Assembly: GCF_000204415.1 (NCBI RefSeq) | Contig: NC_015416.1 | Coordinates: forward strand, 2,294,001 to 2,358,000 | Length of the DNA stretch: 64,000 nucleotides | Reading direction: 5' to 3' | Source of the DNA: Methanothrix soehngenii GP6 | Lineage (GTDB): Archaea; Halobacteriota; Methanosarcinia; Methanotrichales; Methanotrichaceae | Shown here: positions 1 through 9,196 of the stretch, in pieces | How the letters are laid out: every line of letters starts with the position of its first letter | How positions within the stretch are numbered: position 1 is the first letter of the stretch | Made by a program: the position numbers and the translations under genes | The notes under the pieces: model-generated | Database searches by the model: none | What the model was told of the DNA's origin: nothing | Seen by the model: the letters and a program-made list of their open reading frames with translations, nothing else

Positions 1-773
1 ATCAGAATGGTGGATATGAGGGCCAGAATTCCTCCGGTGATCATGATAAACCGGATGCCTTCAGAGGTGAAGAGTGTGTCAAAGCTGATCAGCTGCAGCC
101 TGATGATATCAATCCACTTGGGGATGATCCCCACCGAGAGGCCGGCTTCGCCTGTAGCCGGATTGATCAGACCGGTGACCAGCTGCTGGCTGATTCCCGC
201 CACGATGAACAGGCCCACTCCTGATCCTACGCCCCATTTGGACACAACCTCGTCCATATAAACAATAAGGGATCCGCCAATAAAGACCTGAATAAATATC
301 AATAAGGATATTATGCCCAGGGATACGCCTAAAGCGTTCGCTACTCCCTCATCAGGCAGGAGATAGCCGCCCAGCACCTGGGGCAAGCCCTCTACGGCAA
401 CCATCAGAAAGACCAGAGCCTTTTGGGTGCCCTGATAGATGGCCTGATCCCGGGGATCGCTCAGATTGAGCTTGATGATCTCCGCGCCAACCAGAAGCTG
501 GAGCACAATGGATGCGGTAACGATGGGACCGATGCCCAAAAGCATCATCGTGCCGAAGGATCCGGCGAAAAAGGCACGGTAAGAGCTGAAGAGGTCTATA
601 GATGCCGCAGAGAGGCCAAATAGAGGTATGTTTCCAAGGATGAAGTAAAGGAGCAATATGGCCAGAGTCCAGCTTAGCTTTCTCTTAAAATGGACGTGCC
701 CTGTGGGCCGTTCCACCGAAGGGAGCCGGCGCACAAAGGGCTCTATCGCATAAAAGAAACTTTGCTGGTTCAT
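1..773 (-). CDS. secY: Protein translocase subunit SecY (partial, C-terminus outside window)
   Basis: Central channel subunit of the Sec61/SecYEG translocon in the cytoplasmic membrane. The gene runs off the left edge, leaving about 257 N-terminal residues. The translation starts MNQQSFFYAIEPFVRRLPSV and shows the archaeal cytoplasmic N-terminus, a first membrane segment (LAILLLYFILGNIPLFG) followed by a plug-like stretch, and then several hydrophobic helices. The ATG shares an ATGA with the stop of the upstream L15 gene. SecY is the usual last gene of the archaeal spc-type ribosomal cluster, so the position supports the call. Confidence 0.96.
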   Translation of the reverse strand, partial: MNQQSFFYAIEPFVRRLPSVERPTGHVHFKRKLSWTLAILLLYFILGNIPLFGLSAASIDLFSSYRAFFAGSFGTMMLLGIGPIVTASIVLQLLVGAEIIKLNLSDPRDQAIYQGTQKALVFLMVAVEGLPQVLGGYLLPDEGVANALGVSLGIISLLIFIQVFIGGSLIVYMDEVVSKWGVGSGVGLFIVAGISQQLVTGLINPATGEAGLSVGIIPKWIDIIRLQLISFDTLFTSEGIRFIMITGGILALISTIL

Positions 774-1147
774 ACTACTACTGCCTGACCACCAGCAGCC
801 TCGATCTTGCTCTTAGCCGCGGCAGTGAATCCTAAAGCCTTAACCTCCAGCTTCCGGGTTACCCTACCTCGACCGAGAACCTTCAATTCATTGATCTCAA
901 CCTTGCCGTCCTGGCCGGCCAGCTGGTCCAGCTCATCGACATTGACCACATCTACCTCCTCAGCTAAAGGCAGCCGGACGAAGCCATGCTTACCCATTTC
1001 GGTGCCAAGAAGGATGGATCTCATGAAGTGATGCTTGCATTTGCCTGAATCTCCACGGCCGCCACGGGTTCCTCCTCCGCGCATGTTCTTGTGCTTGCCG
1101 TGGTAGGTTCTATGACCTCTCTTTTCTTTGGTCTTTGGTCTAACCAT
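770..1147 (-). CDS. rpl15: Large ribosomal subunit protein uL15
   Basis: 125 aa, the usual archaeal L15 length. The N-terminus is glycine- and basic-rich (GRGDSGKCKHHF and a GGGTRGGRG run) and the C-terminus ends in the L15-typical EAAGGQAVVV. It is a core 50S protein that contacts 23S rRNA. It lies 5 nt after L30 and overlaps secY by four bases, so translational coupling is likely. Start is ATG. Confidence 0.97.
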   Translation of the reverse strand: MVRPKTKEKRGHRTYHGKHKNMRGGGTRGGRGDSGKCKHHFMRSILLGTEMGKHGFVRLPLAEEVDVVNVDELDQLAGQDGKVEINELKVLGRGRVTRKLEVKALGFTAAAKSKIEAAGGQAVVV

Positions 1148-1152
1148 TTTTT

Positions 1153-1608
1153 CTACCTCATCCTCTTGATAAGATCCGCCAAATTCTGGTGGAATCCCAG
1201 ATCTCCACCCTGTTGAGCGGTCTTCTTGGTAGTTCTTAAGCCCTTCCGAGCAGGGTGCAGCCTGAATATGGGCTTGATTTGCAGATCTTTCAGACTGGCA
1301 GAGCCGGAGTTGATGGCTTTGGCCAGTTCCTTAAAAGATGAATAAGGTGTATTCTCCTTTAAATACTGCTCTGTCAGGCGTCGGTTGGCGCTCAGCCTGC
1401 CCCTTCTCTCTAACAGCATTGCCAGAGTATCATCATCGATCTCGCCCCAGGCCACGTAGTCCTTGACCTTCTGGATCATGCCCCGGTAATGGGGGTCTTC
1501 TTTGACCACAACGCAGTGGTTGACCCTATGAATATGGAGCATAGCCAGGGTGTCCTTGATATCCGGCCTGAGGTTCACCTCCCCTCTCAATCTCACTATG
1601 GCAAACAT
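1153..1608 (-). CDS. rpl30: Large ribosomal subunit protein uL30
   Basis: 151 aa, matching the long archaeal/eukaryotic L30 form; bacterial L30 is about 60 aa. It begins MFAIVRLRGEVNLRPDIKDT, the canonical L30 RNA-binding fold start, followed by LHIHRVNHCVVV. It is located between S5 (2-nt gap) and L15, as in other archaeal spc clusters. Confidence 0.97.
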   Translation of the reverse strand: MFAIVRLRGEVNLRPDIKDTLAMLHIHRVNHCVVVKEDPHYRGMIQKVKDYVAWGEIDDDTLAMLLERRGRLSANRRLTEQYLKENTPYSSFKELAKAINSGSASLKDLQIKPIFRLHPARKGLRTTKKTAQQGGDLGFHQNLADLIKRMR

Positions 1609-1610
1609 CT

Positions 1611-2234
1611 TCAGGCCCTCACAGTTATGGTATTGATGAGCGCGTTGTATGTCGCTTTAGCGAAGTTGATGGTGGTCCTGGTGGAGCCTGCGGTCCTGGT
1701 CCAGACATCCTTGATTCCGGCCATATCCATGACCTTCTTGCTGGTATCTCCGGCCGCAATGCCCAAGCCACGAGGCGCAGGGATGAGAACTACCCGAACG
1801 CTTCCGGACTCACCCACTACCTGATAGGGCACAGTGTGAGGCTGGCCGCAACCACATTCCCAGCTGCCGCAGCCCCGGTTCACCTTCATAATGTTCCTCT
1901 TGGCGTTATCGATGCCCTTTTTGATGGCCTTTCCCACCTGGACATCCTTTCCCTCGCCCAGTCCAATGTAGCCGTCTCTGTTGCCCACAATTACTGTGGT
2001 CCTGAACTTGACCCTCCTTCCGGAGTCGGTCATCCTCTGAACCATGTTGATATCCAGAACCTCGTCCTCGAGCCCTGGAATGAGCGCATCTATCAGTCCG
2101 GCCTCTTTTATGGGCAGGCCGGATGCAATGGCCTCATCGAAAGTGGTTACCTGACCCTCATAGACCAGCTTTCCAAGCCTCGTCTTGGGGACCCACTCCT
2201 CTTGGTAAAAATCGCGTTTCTTCTTCTGATCCAT
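1611..2234 (-). CDS. rps5: Small ribosomal subunit protein uS5
   Basis: 207 aa. It has an N-terminal double-stranded RNA-binding-like S5 domain ([14 protein letters not shown] at about 84-97) and a C-terminal S5 domain ([17 protein letters not shown]). Residues 120-130 hold a cysteine-containing loop, CGSWECGC, as in archaeal S5. It is a 30S protein involved in decoding accuracy and mRNA entry. Only 4 nt separate it from L18. Confidence 0.97.
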   Translation of the reverse strand: MDQKKKRDFYQEEWVPKTRLGKLVYEGQVTTFDEAIASGLPIKEAGLIDALIPGLEDEVLDINMVQRMTDSGRRVKFRTTVIVGNRDGYIGLGEGKDVQVGKAIKKGIDNAKRNIMKVNRGCGSWECGCGQPHTVPYQVVGESGSVRVVLIPAPRGLGIAAGDTSKKVMDMAGIKDVWTRTAGSTRTTINFAKATYNALINTITVRA

Positions 2235-2238
2235 ACAC

Positions 2239-2748
2239 TCACCCCAGTATCTTCTCTTTAGCAGCCTCGAACTGGGCTACGGTGTCTTTTCCAGTATAGC
2301 TCTTTATGTGCTCCCCTCGGATCCTCTCCTCATCCGGGAAGATCTCGGGGCTGTGGGGCACATCTACTCCTGCATCTACTACCCCCTTAATGGCGGCATA
2401 GATCCTGTTCCCTTTGGTGGAGGCATGCAGCCCTATGTCTGCTACTCCTCCTTCTACCCCAATAGCTAGCATCTTCTTGCCGAAGAGCAGGCCTGTAAGG
2501 TATGCTGCAGGCAGATTGCCGACAGCTGAGGAGAAGCCGAATCCTTTGAGCTCCCGGGAGTTGACCGTCAGCAGGGTCTTGTCACCCTCAAGCTCTGCCA
2601 CCACCAGCTGCAGAGTGGTGCTGGCATTGCTCTTCCTGACTACAACTCTCGGTCTCTTGGATAGCAGTAGCTTGTATCTGACATGATAGTTGGTCTTGCC
2701 CTCTTTCCTTCTGCGGAGAGGAACCTTATATCTCGGTCCAGTTGCCAA
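2239..2748 (-). CDS. rpl18: Large ribosomal subunit protein uL18
   Basis: About 169 aa, a 5S rRNA-binding protein. The family N-terminus is [21 protein letters not shown] place the start at a TTG (2748), because a GGTGA ribosome binding site lies just upstream and the protein then begins M-ATGPRYKV like other archaeal L18 proteins. An upstream in-frame start at 2766 would overlap L19e by 17 nt and add seven unconserved residues. With the TTG start the gene begins one base after the L19e stop codon. Confidence 0.96.
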   Translation of the reverse strand: MATGPRYKVPLRRRKEGKTNYHVRYKLLLSKRPRVVVRKSNASTTLQLVVAELEGDKTLLTVNSRELKGFGFSSAVGNLPAAYLTGLLFGKKMLAIGVEGGVADIGLHASTKGNRIYAAIKGVVDAGVDVPHSPEIFPDEERIRGEHIKSYTGKDTVAQFEAAKEKILG

Positions 2749-2749
2749 G

Positions 2750-3211
2750 TCACTCACCCCGAGCAAGGCCCTTGGCCTTTATAAAGGAATTCATATGCGC
2801 TGTGCTCCTGTACTCTCCACCCTTGGATTTGCGGTAGAGCAGTCGGTAAGCATGCCGGTCGATCTGACCAGTATCCCGCAGCTCCCTGAGCCTCTTTCGC
2901 AGAGCCCGGATCTTGGTCATCCACAGCTCTTTGCGTGGGCTGCGAGCGCCTTTGGCACCCCTTCTGTGTCCAGGTCCCTTGCAATGGCCGTAGGCTCTCT
3001 TGGCATTCTTGGCCCTGATCCTTCCCCGGCTGTTGCCCTTCTTGGGCTTGGCTTTGATGTTGCCATCGCTGATCTGAGAGCGAATATCCTCCCGGGTGAT
3101 AGCATCGCCCAGGGCGCCTGCCAACTCAGGATCGGGATTGATCCAGACCCGACTCTCGCCGATATTCAGCTCAGATGCCGCCAGCCTTCGCTGGGTGGTA
3201 AATCCCGGCAT
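2750..3211 (-). CDS. rpl19e: Large ribosomal subunit protein eL19
   Basis: 153 aa archaeal/eukaryotic L19e. It begins MPGFTTQRRLAASELNIGES and has the very basic central helix (GNSRGRIRAKNAKRAYGHCK) and a long C-terminal helix that reaches the inter-subunit bridge. It sits between L32e (2-nt gap) and L18, the normal archaeal order. There is no bacterial counterpart, so it supports the archaeal assignment. Confidence 0.97.
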   Translation of the reverse strand: MPGFTTQRRLAASELNIGESRVWINPDPELAGALGDAITREDIRSQISDGNIKAKPKKGNSRGRIRAKNAKRAYGHCKGPGHRRGAKGARSPRKELWMTKIRALRKRLRELRDTGQIDRHAYRLLYRKSKGGEYRSTAHMNSFIKAKGLARGE

Positions 3212-3213
3212 GT

Positions 3214-3588
3214 TCAGGCCCCTCCTTTGGGATTGAGGATCTTGAGCCCCATCTCCGCAGCCTTAGCCTGAATATCCAGCCGTTTTTTCATCCCCACGGC
3301 AGAGGCAATACGCACTGCGCAACCTTGAGCGGCTGCCAGCTCTGCCACATTGTTCACCCTAATCTCAGCCATTCCGCTGGGATGATATCCTCGAACGGCC
3401 TTTGGGCTTCCAAAGCCAGGTTGGACAACCCGGCCTTTGGCAGCTATATGCTGCCTGAGCTTATTGTGCAGGCCACGGGGCTTTCGCCAACTTGTGCCAA
3501 GCTTCTTCTTTTTATGTGAATCATGAAAGTTGAACTCGGGCTTCTTGGACTTCTGCCTGGTTCTGACTCTTAGCAATCTTTCTGCCAT
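3214..3588 (-). CDS. rpl32e: Large ribosomal subunit protein eL32
   Basis: 124 aa L32e. Family signatures are SWRKPRGLHNKLRQHIAAKG and QPGFGSPKAVRGYHPSG, which bind 23S rRNA. The N-terminal extension is shorter than in halophiles and is rich in Lys/Arg. It is the sixth gene from the 3' end of the visible operon and has 2- and 6-nt gaps to its neighbours. Confidence 0.97.
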   Translation of the reverse strand: MAERLLRVRTRQKSKKPEFNFHDSHKKKKLGTSWRKPRGLHNKLRQHIAAKGRVVQPGFGSPKAVRGYHPSGMAEIRVNNVAELAAAQGCAVRIASAVGMKKRLDIQAKAAEMGLKILNPKGGA

Positions 3589-3594
3589 CCGAAT

Positions 3595-4125
3595 TCACCT
3601 CTTGTCTATCAGGTATATCCCATCCTGGAATATCCTGACATCGAAGCCATGCACCCTGGTCGCCTGTTCGATATTGGCCATGGTCTGGCCAACATTCTCC
3701 TTGTCCATGCCTGTAATCACGACTTCGTCTTTGCCTATCTCGACCTTGGTTCCCGGCAGAACTCGAGCAGATCGAGACTTCCTCTCGCCGAGGAAGTTGT
3801 TTATGATCAACTCATCGGAAGCTGCCTTGAGCTGGATGGGGAAGTGAGAGTACACGACCTTCATCCTGTACTCATATCCTTTAGTAACGCCGGTAACCAT
3901 ATTGTTTATGTGAGAGGCCAGCGTTCCCACCATTGCTCTGTGGCGCTTGCGGTCGACCCTGGAATTTACGATCACCTGAAGATCCTCTTTGCGGATCTCC
4001 AGGTCGGGATAGGAGAGCGTCCGGGATAACTCGCCTTTTGGCCCCTTAACCGTGACGACATTCCTGTCCACGGAGACTGTAACTCCTTCCGGGATCTCTA
4101 CCTGTCGCGCAATCTCTTTGACCAT
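3595..4125 (-). CDS. rpl6: Large ribosomal subunit protein uL6
   Basis: 176 aa with two tandem L6 domains. The first runs MVKEIARQVEIPEGVTVSVD..TVKGPKGEL; the second contains NNFLGERKSRSARVLPGT and ends in GIYLIDKR. It binds near the sarcin-ricin loop and the GTPase-factor site. Start is ATG. It lies 8 nt downstream of S8. Confidence 0.97.
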   Translation of the reverse strand: MVKEIARQVEIPEGVTVSVDRNVVTVKGPKGELSRTLSYPDLEIRKEDLQVIVNSRVDRKRHRAMVGTLASHINNMVTGVTKGYEYRMKVVYSHFPIQLKAASDELIINNFLGERKSRSARVLPGTKVEIGKDEVVITGMDKENVGQTMANIEQATRVHGFDVRIFQDGIYLIDKR

Positions 4126-4133
4126 CAGACCAC

Positions 4134-4523
4134 CTAATATACATACGCCAGGAGCTGTCCTCCCAGGGACTGGGCCCTGGCATCAGAGTGGGCCATGACC
4201 CCTTTGTTGGTGCTCAGTATTAGCACCCCAAAGTTCTTGGCAGGGAGGAATCTCTTCTCCCACTTCTCCATCTCCGTAGCCTTGGTGGAGAACCGCGGCT
4301 TGATGACACCGCAGCGGTTGATCCTTCCCAGGAGCTTCACCCGGAACATTCCTGACTTTCCATCATCGATAAACTCAAACTCGCCGATGTATCCCCTATC
4401 CGCCATGACCTTCAGGGCCCTGCCTATGACTTTAGAGGCGGGATGGATGATACATTCAGGCTTGCCTACGCTCTCCGCATTCTTTATAACGGACATCGCA
4501 TCGGCCAGTGGATCCAATAACAA
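4134..4523 (-). CDS. rps8: Small ribosomal subunit protein uS8
   Basis: 129 aa, the standard archaeal S8 length when started at the TTG at 4523, which gives [17 protein letters not shown]. An AGGTGG ribosome binding site lies 5 nt upstream of this TTG. A GTG nine bases further upstream is possible but less conserved. The C-terminus holds the rRNA-binding motif [13 protein letters not shown]8 binds the central domain of 16S rRNA and in some species autoregulates the spc genes. Confidence 0.96.
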   Translation of the reverse strand: MLLDPLADAMSVIKNAESVGKPECIIHPASKVIGRALKVMADRGYIGEFEFIDDGKSGMFRVKLLGRINRCGVIKPRFSTKATEMEKWEKRFLPAKNFGVLILSTNKGVMAHSDARAQSLGGQLLAYVY

Positions 4524-4532
4524 CGCAACCAC

Positions 4533-4685
4533 CTACGAATACTTTTCAAATCCCATTTCAGGGGCTATCTCTCGGAAGCACTGCCGGCACAGGTAGATAC
4601 CGTACTTTCTAACCAGGCCGTTCTTGCGGCTGCAACGCTTGCAAACGTTTGCTCCTCTTCCATAGACCTTCTTGCCTTTCTTCAT
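4533..4685 (-). CDS. rps14: Small ribosomal subunit protein uS14 (zinc-binding type)
   Basis: A 50-codon gene that starts [11 protein letters not shown] and ends EMGFEKYS. Two CxxC pairs (CKRCSRKNG and CRQCF) form the zinc ribbon of archaeal S14. Its ATG shares an ATGA with the L5 stop, and its TAG ends 10 bases before the S8 TTG start. It fills the otherwise empty interval between L5 and S8, exactly where archaeal S14 is expected. Confidence 0.96.
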   Translation of the reverse strand: MKKGKKVYGRGANVCKRCSRKNGLVRKYGIYLCRQCFREIAPEMGFEKYS

Positions 4686-5197
4686 GCTGCCTCCAAGACC
4701 TCAACGCCGAACTTCTTTTTGATGAACTCCACGGTATCGTCCTGACCCAGCCTCTGCCTGCTTGGCAGCTTCTTTTTAGACACCCTTCTCCGGGCGATTC
4801 TGTAGCCGGCCCTCTTCAGAGCTACGGAGACATCCATGCCGAAGATGCCTATCTCCGGGTCATATCTCATCCCGGGAAAGTCGGTGTGCTCCTCGATACC
4901 AAAAGAGAAGTTGCCCTGCTGATCGAACTGGCTCATCCTCAGGCTGTTGCCCGCGGCTTTGAGGGCTATGGCCAGAAAGTCCTCCGCTGCTTTCCCTCGC
5001 AAGGTAAGCTTGGCGCCAATTGGCTCCTTCTTTTTTATGTTGAATGTGGGCAGAGTCTTCTTGGCCATGGAGCGAACTGGCTGCTGTTTGGTGATCGTCT
5101 TCATGATAGTCTCGGCGTTCACCAGCCTCTGACCGCTCTCTCCTACCCCCACATGCACGACGACCTTGTCGATGCGGGGCTCGAGCATTATATTCAT
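4682..5197 (-). CDS. rpl5: Large ribosomal subunit protein uL5
   Basis: 171 aa, 5S rRNA-binding protein of the central protuberance. Signatures are [39 protein letters not shown], and [20 protein letters not shown] in the P-site tRNA-contacting region. Start is ATG within an ATGA overlap with the S4e stop; the same overlap occurs at its own stop with S14. Confidence 0.97.
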   Translation of the reverse strand: MNIMLEPRIDKVVVHVGVGESGQRLVNAETIMKTITKQQPVRSMAKKTLPTFNIKKKEPIGAKLTLRGKAAEDFLAIALKAAGNSLRMSQFDQQGNFSFGIEEHTDFPGMRYDPEIGIFGMDVSVALKRAGYRIARRRVSKKKLPSRQRLGQDDTVEFIKKKFGVEVLEAA

Positions 5198-5898
5198 CTG
5201 GCGGCCCCCAGTTTGATGACGGGACTGTCCGTTCCGATCATATAGACGTACTCCTCAATGGTTTCGAACTCCTTGTCTCCAGATATTATAACCCGGTTGG
5301 GCTGAGAGCTCTTCACCTTTATGATATCCTTGATCTTCCCAGTCTGGCCGCTGTGCTTTCCGCCCACGACCATGGCCAGATTGCCGACCTTGAACTCGAT
5401 CCTTTCATCGATATCTTTTTCGGGTATAGAGAGAACCAGAGAGTCGCCCACTTTGTAGTCACCTTCCGCCAGCTTATTCGAGCCGTCGGATAGGTTGAGC
5501 TGCTGCTTATTGCCTCTGAGGACGGTTTTATTCTCGATCCGGGCCAGCTTTCTCGCACTTCCCGGCTCAAGGAGACTCAGATAGAACATCCCCTTCTCGT
5601 CCTTCAGCATTCTGTATTGCTGATCGAGCAGCGGCAAACCGATCACATCGAATATGCCTATGGGGAGCTTATGATCCTTCTGGGATTTGCCGTCCACCAG
5701 AACCTTGCCCTCATAAAGGACCCTCTTGGCCTCGCGGGCGTTATCCACCAGCTTGAGCATATCCCTGATCACCATCAAGAGAGGCATGCTCTCCTGAGAG
5801 GAATGAGGGCCTGGGCTGCTCTTGGGGACCCATACGCTGGTCTTTCTGGCCACCGGCCAGCTAACCGGGATAGTCAGCCTCTTCTGATGTCGGCTCAT
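5194..5898 (-). CDS. rps4e: Small ribosomal subunit protein eS4
   Basis: 234 aa. The order is an N-terminal S4e segment ([20 protein letters not shown]), an S4-like RNA-binding region ([20 protein letters not shown]), the central S4e domain ([20 protein letters not shown]) and a C-terminal KOW motif ([18 protein letters not shown]). It is found only in archaea and eukaryotes. The ATG overlaps the L24 stop by four bases. Confidence 0.97.
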   Translation of the reverse strand: MSRHQKRLTIPVSWPVARKTSVWVPKSSPGPHSSQESMPLLMVIRDMLKLVDNAREAKRVLYEGKVLVDGKSQKDHKLPIGIFDVIGLPLLDQQYRMLKDEKGMFYLSLLEPGSARKLARIENKTVLRGNKQQLNLSDGSNKLAEGDYKVGDSLVLSIPEKDIDERIEFKVGNLAMVVGGKHSGQTGKIKDIIKVKSSQPNRVIISGDKEFETIEEYVYMIGTDSPVIKLGAAR

Positions 5899-6254
5899 TC
5901 AGATCGCCTCTCAAAGATCTTCTCCCTCTCTGCATCCTCAAGCTCGAGCTTGACGATTACCACATTCGAGGGGTGAATGGTTCTGGGCACCTCAGTTCCA
6001 TCGGCGCGGTAGTTGCTCACTCCCGCTACCTTTATGGTGCATCTCTTGATGTCTACGTCCTCGACTGCACCTTCTGTGCCGGCGTGATCTCCACGTACAA
6101 CCTTGACCGTATCGCCCTTGCGGAGCTGAGCATTGCGTTTCTTCAGCTCTTCACGCAGGGCCCGGCTTAAGGGAGCATGCATGTACTTTTGACGCCGATG
6201 CAACGGTGCAGTGTACCTCTCTTTCCGCTGCTTTCTGGGCTGTTTTGTAATCAT
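5895..6254 (-). CDS. rpl24: Large ribosomal subunit protein uL24
   Basis: 119 aa with the archaeal L24 N-terminus [20 protein letters not shown] and a KOW motif ([19 protein letters not shown]). I chose the ATG at 6254 over an upstream TTG at 6269, because the ATG gives the conserved N-terminus, follows a GTGATG-like binding site and avoids overlapping L14. L24 is an early assembly initiator of the 50S subunit. Confidence 0.95.
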   Translation of the reverse strand: MITKQPRKQRKERYTAPLHRRQKYMHAPLSRALREELKKRNAQLRKGDTVKVVRGDHAGTEGAVEDVDIKRCTIKVAGVSNYRADGTEVPRTIHPSNVVIVKLELEDAEREKIFERRSE

Positions 6255-6261
6255 AGAATCA

Positions 6262-6660
6262 TCACACAATTATGGATGCCGCGGAGGCGATCTTGCCGAA
6301 CCTCTCCGCTACCTCACGGGCCACGGGTCCCTTGACCTCGGAGCCCTTGGGTACGCCCTCATCGTCCACTATGACGGCGGCGTTATCCTCGAACTTCACT
6401 CTGAGGCCGTCGGGCCTGCGAAACTCCTTCCTCTGGCGGATGATGACAGCTTTAAAGATCTGCTTTCTCATCTCAGGAGTTCCCTTCTTAACGGACACGA
6501 TCACTATATCCCCGATTCCTGCGCAGGGCTGTCTATTTTTCACGCCTCGATAGTTCTTTACCGAGATAACGTGTAGCGTCCGCGCACCTGTATTGTCTAC
6601 ACAATCCAGGTATGCGCCAGTGTTGATCGCCCTTGGGATCTTGGCCTTCTGTCCTCTCAT
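6262..6660 (-). CDS. rpl14: Large ribosomal subunit protein uL14
   Basis: 132 aa. It begins [20 protein letters not shown] and carries the L14 signature [20 protein letters not shown] followed by [17 protein letters not shown]. The start at 6660 shares an ATGA with the S17 stop; longer in-frame extensions upstream lie inside S17 and are not conserved. It forms an inter-subunit bridge. Confidence 0.97.
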   Translation of the reverse strand: MRGQKAKIPRAINTGAYLDCVDNTGARTLHVISVKNYRGVKNRQPCAGIGDIVIVSVKKGTPEMRKQIFKAVIIRQRKEFRRPDGLRVKFEDNAAVIVDDEGVPKGSEVKGPVAREVAERFGKIASAASIIV

Positions 6661-6977
6661 TTCAAGACCTCCACTACCACATAGGATTTGGTCTTGGAGA
6701 GGGGCCGACACTCAGCTATTTTGACACGATCTCCGGCCTTGGCTTCAAGGCATGGAGGATTGTGCGCATGGATCTTGGACTGCCTCTTCTCAAATCGTTC
6801 GTACTTCGTTGCTTTCTTTTCAAACTTGCGCATAACTACCACGGTGTTATCCATCTTGTCGCTGACCACAGTGCAACTGAAGACCTGGCCGCGTACAGGA
6901 AGGGTACCATGGAAGGGACACTTGGGATCGTTGCACTCCTTTTCCGGGGGGGCTACGTCCAGTCCGATATCCCTCAT
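6657..6977 (-). CDS. rps17: Small ribosomal subunit protein uS17
   Basis: 106 aa. It has the archaeal S17 N-terminus with a cysteine/proline segment ([10 protein letters not shown]), then [20 protein letters not shown] and the [20 protein letters not shown]-fold motif. The ATG at 6977 overlaps the Rpp29 stop as ATGA and follows a GAGGTGG binding site. A GTG nine bases earlier is less likely. Confidence 0.96.
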   Translation of the reverse strand: MRDIGLDVAPPEKECNDPKCPFHGTLPVRGQVFSCTVVSDKMDNTVVVMRKFEKKATKYERFEKRQSKIHAHNPPCLEAKAGDRVKIAECRPLSKTKSYVVVEVLK

Positions 6978-7267
6978 AACTTCCACCTCGTCCTCTGCAT
7001 TCTTTTGCTTATTCTGTTCTCAGGCTGCGAGATCAAAACCGAGCCTGCGACCCTCGCCCTCTGCCCGTCGGGCAGGGTGAAGGTCAGGCTGGCATTCTTT
7101 TTTGGAATGCGCAAGACCTTGCGCTCTGTCTCCAAAAGGAATGTGTTCCTGGTCTCGTCCACAATCCTTCCCCTGAGCCCGACGATACCCGGCTCGCTGT
7201 TGGACTCGACCTGAACATCCAGGCCAATGAGCTCGTGTCTCGCCAGGTTCGTGGGGTTGAGCTTCAC
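6974..7267 (-). CDS. rnp1: Ribonuclease P protein component 1 (Rpp29/Pop4)
   Basis: 97 aa protein subunit of archaeal RNase P, which trims the 5' leader of pre-tRNA. It matches the Rpp29 Sm-like barrel: [20 protein letters not shown], then [18 protein letters not shown] and [15 protein letters not shown]. The gene lies between L29 and S17, its usual archaeal location. In several other archaea a SUI1/aIF1 gene separates it from L29; here L29 and rnp1 overlap directly (ATGA), so that gene is absent from this spot. Confidence 0.95.
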   Translation of the reverse strand: MKLNPTNLARHELIGLDVQVESNSEPGIVGLRGRIVDETRNTFLLETERKVLRIPKKNASLTFTLPDGQRARVAGSVLISQPENRISKRMQRTRWKL

Positions 7268-7464
7268 TTCCTTCGCTCCGTCTGGACCGTTTTGATCCGG
7301 GCAATCGTCCTGCGGATGTCTTTAATCCTCCCCGGCTTCTCCGGGGCGCCACCAGCAGTGACGACGCCTCTCTCGCGGATGAGCTCACTCTCGAGCTTAT
7401 GCAGCTCCTCGGATATCTCTTCCGCGTTCATGTTTCTTATCTCATCAATCTTGAAGATGGCCAT
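7264..7464 (-). CDS. rpl29: Large ribosomal subunit protein uL29
   Basis: 66 aa, two-helix protein at the polypeptide exit. It begins [20 protein letters not shown] and ends [19 protein letters not shown] start it at ATG 7464, which is preceded by a GTGATCC ribosome binding site; the GTG at 7473 is part of that site. Its stop overlaps the Rpp29 ATG. Confidence 0.95.
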   Translation of the reverse strand: MAIFKIDEIRNMNAEEISEELHKLESELIRERGVVTAGGAPEKPGRIKDIRRTIARIKTVQTERRK

Positions 7465-7469
7465 TTGGA

Positions 7470-8306
7470 TCACTCATCCTTAAGGACGGACTCGCTCTCT
7501 GCCTTCTCTTCAGAAAGGGGAGCAATCTCTGTCGCGTTCTCTGCAGGCATGGATGGCTCTTCCAGGGGCTCAGGCTTGACTTCGGCCGCCTCGGGCTCTG
7601 ATTCCAGGAGCTGATCCAGTTCGCTCTTCTTCTCCTCAGCGGGCGCTGGTGTTGGCGCGGGCACAGGAGCAGGAGCGGCTGATGGTGCTGGTTCTGGTGC
7701 CGGTGGCGCCTGTGGAGCTTCAATCTGGAAGTCGTCTGGCAGCCGGACATCCGGTGGGATGATCCTGACCTGACAGCCGATGACTCCCAGCTTCTTTACC
7801 GCTACGGAGTAGCCCCGATCCACGAGGTCTATGGCCGGCTTGCCGGAATGCTTGATGTAGCCGGCGATGAACTTCTCTGTTCGGGATCGTGGACCGGTCA
7901 GCTTGCCGCTGATCACTATCTCGCAGCCCAAAGCCCCTGCGTCCATCACCCTTCGCATCATGGACTGGCCGGCCTTCCGGAAGTACCAGCCCCGTTCCAG
8001 GGATGATGCCAGACGGTTGGCCACCACTCGGCCGTTGAGGTCGCCCCGACCCACATCCTGCACATCTATCTGGGGATTGTCCAGGTGGAACCTGCGATCC
8101 AAGTCACGGGTTATCTTGCGGATGAGTTTGCCGCCTTTGCCTATGACCATTCCCGGCTTTTCCGCATAGACGGTGATCTGGGTGCCCATGGGGGTGCGGT
8201 TCATCTGCATGCCGCCGTATCCTGCTCTCTCCAGCTCATCAGCCAGATACTCATTGACCAGAGCTTTGGTTATGCCCTCGGCCACGAACTTCTTCTCGAC
8301 GGACAT
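7470..8306 (-). CDS. rps3: Small ribosomal subunit protein uS3 with long acidic Ala/Pro tail
   Basis: 278 aa. Residues about 1-205 are a normal archaeal S3: a KH domain with the motif [20 protein letters not shown] and the C-terminal S3 domain ([20 protein letters not shown]-like region ending near 200). After that comes a tail of about 75 residues, first Ala/Pro repeats ([17 protein letters not shown]), then Glu-rich sequence ending VLKDE. S3 lines the mRNA entry channel. The tail is longer and lower in complexity than the short acidic tails of most archaeal S3 proteins. Its ATG shares one base with the L22 stop (TGATG). Confidence 0.96.
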   Translation of the reverse strand: MSVEKKFVAEGITKALVNEYLADELERAGYGGMQMNRTPMGTQITVYAEKPGMVIGKGGKLIRKITRDLDRRFHLDNPQIDVQDVGRGDLNGRVVANRLASSLERGWYFRKAGQSMMRRVMDAGALGCEIVISGKLTGPRSRTEKFIAGYIKHSGKPAIDLVDRGYSVAVKKLGVIGCQVRIIPPDVRLPDDFQIEAPQAPPAPEPAPSAAPAPVPAPTPAPAEEKKSELDQLLESEPEAAEVKPEPLEEPSMPAENATEIAPLSEEKAESESVLKDE

Positions 8307-8767
8307 CAGCTCTTCACCTCGGTCAGGACCATCTCTATGGTCACGGTCTGGGTGTTCTTAGGGGTTGCTCTTCCCATGGCCCGGGGCATCCAGCCCTGGA
8401 TGGTTCTGCCCGTGAGAGTGCCGGCATGGTAGATCCTGAGTTTCTCGGACTCCATGCCTTTGTACTCGCCGTTGGCGATGGCATTATCCAGGACCTTCAG
8501 GACCTCTCGTGCCGCCTTCTCGGGATATCTGCCTGCATCCCAGCCCATCAGGCCGTGCCTGTGGGCTACATTCCTGTTGTATCGCTTGAAGGGAACTGGC
8601 CTCTTCAAAGCGATAACATCTTCCAGATAGTCTCGGGCACGGTTAGCCCGCATGCCTCTTAGCGTCCTGCAGATCTCGCGGGCATGCTTTGGTGAGATGT
8701 GAAGCTCCATCCCCATGGCCCTTGAAGAGCGTTCTGCAGGCGTAAGCGAATAGTTCAATCTGCCCAA
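8306..8767 (-). CDS. rpl22: Large ribosomal subunit protein uL22
   Basis: About 153 aa. Signatures are [20 protein letters not shown] and [20 protein letters not shown], typical of archaeal L22 at the exit tunnel. A TTG at 8767 gives [10 protein letters not shown], the conserved archaeal start, and follows a GAGGTG binding site; a GTG at 8773 is the alternative. The stop overlaps the S3 ATG. Confidence 0.95.
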   Translation of the reverse strand: MGRLNYSLTPAERSSRAMGMELHISPKHAREICRTLRGMRANRARDYLEDVIALKRPVPFKRYNRNVAHRHGLMGWDAGRYPEKAAREVLKVLDNAIANGEYKGMESEKLRIYHAGTLTGRTIQGWMPRAMGRATPKNTQTVTIEMVLTEVKS

Positions 8768-8776
8768 TCTCACACC

Positions 8777-9187
8777 TCACTTCAGCGGCACATACTTGCT
8801 TGATCTGGTAGCGCCTACGCCTGCGGCTCCGTGCTGGACGCGGCCGCGCGTCATAGCGAACTCGCCGAAGAAGTGCCCGATCATCTCGGGCATGACCTCT
8901 ACCTTCTCAAAGCTCTTGCCGTTATAGATCTCGATGCTCTTGCCCACCATATCCGGCAGAATTAGCATGTTCCGGATGTGGGTTCGAACTGAGTCTTTGT
9001 TCTTCAGGTTTGCAAGGAGCTTCTTGTTCTCCTTGGCAAGACCTCTCTTGATCGATCTGCGCTGCCGCGCTGGGAACAGCCCGGCAAGCTCCTCTATGCT
9101 TAACTTGGCGAGGTCGGCCATCTTCCGGCCCCGATACAAGAACTCTTCCTTTCTCTTGGGAAGCTTGGATCCTGCTTTCTTTGCCAA
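8777..9187 (-). CDS. rps19: Small ribosomal subunit protein uS19
   Basis: About 136 aa. The conserved core includes MVGKSIEIYNGKSFEKVEVM and MIGHFFGEFAMTRGRVQHGA, ending SSKYVPLK. The start I prefer is TTG at 9187 (M-AKKAGSKLPKRKEEF), because an AGGTGAT binding site lies 3 nt upstream; a GTG at 9196, immediately after the L2 stop, is possible. It contacts A-site tRNA in the 30S head. Confidence 0.93.
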   Translation of the reverse strand: MAKKAGSKLPKRKEEFLYRGRKMADLAKLSIEELAGLFPARQRRSIKRGLAKENKKLLANLKNKDSVRTHIRNMLILPDMVGKSIEIYNGKSFEKVEVMPEMIGHFFGEFAMTRGRVQHGAAGVGATRSSKYVPLK

Positions 9188-9196
9188 AACTATCAC

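Noticed and set aside
2690-3271. Long plus-strand open frame opposite L18/L19e
   Set aside because: It is the antisense shadow of two well-conserved ribosomal genes and its product resembles nothing.
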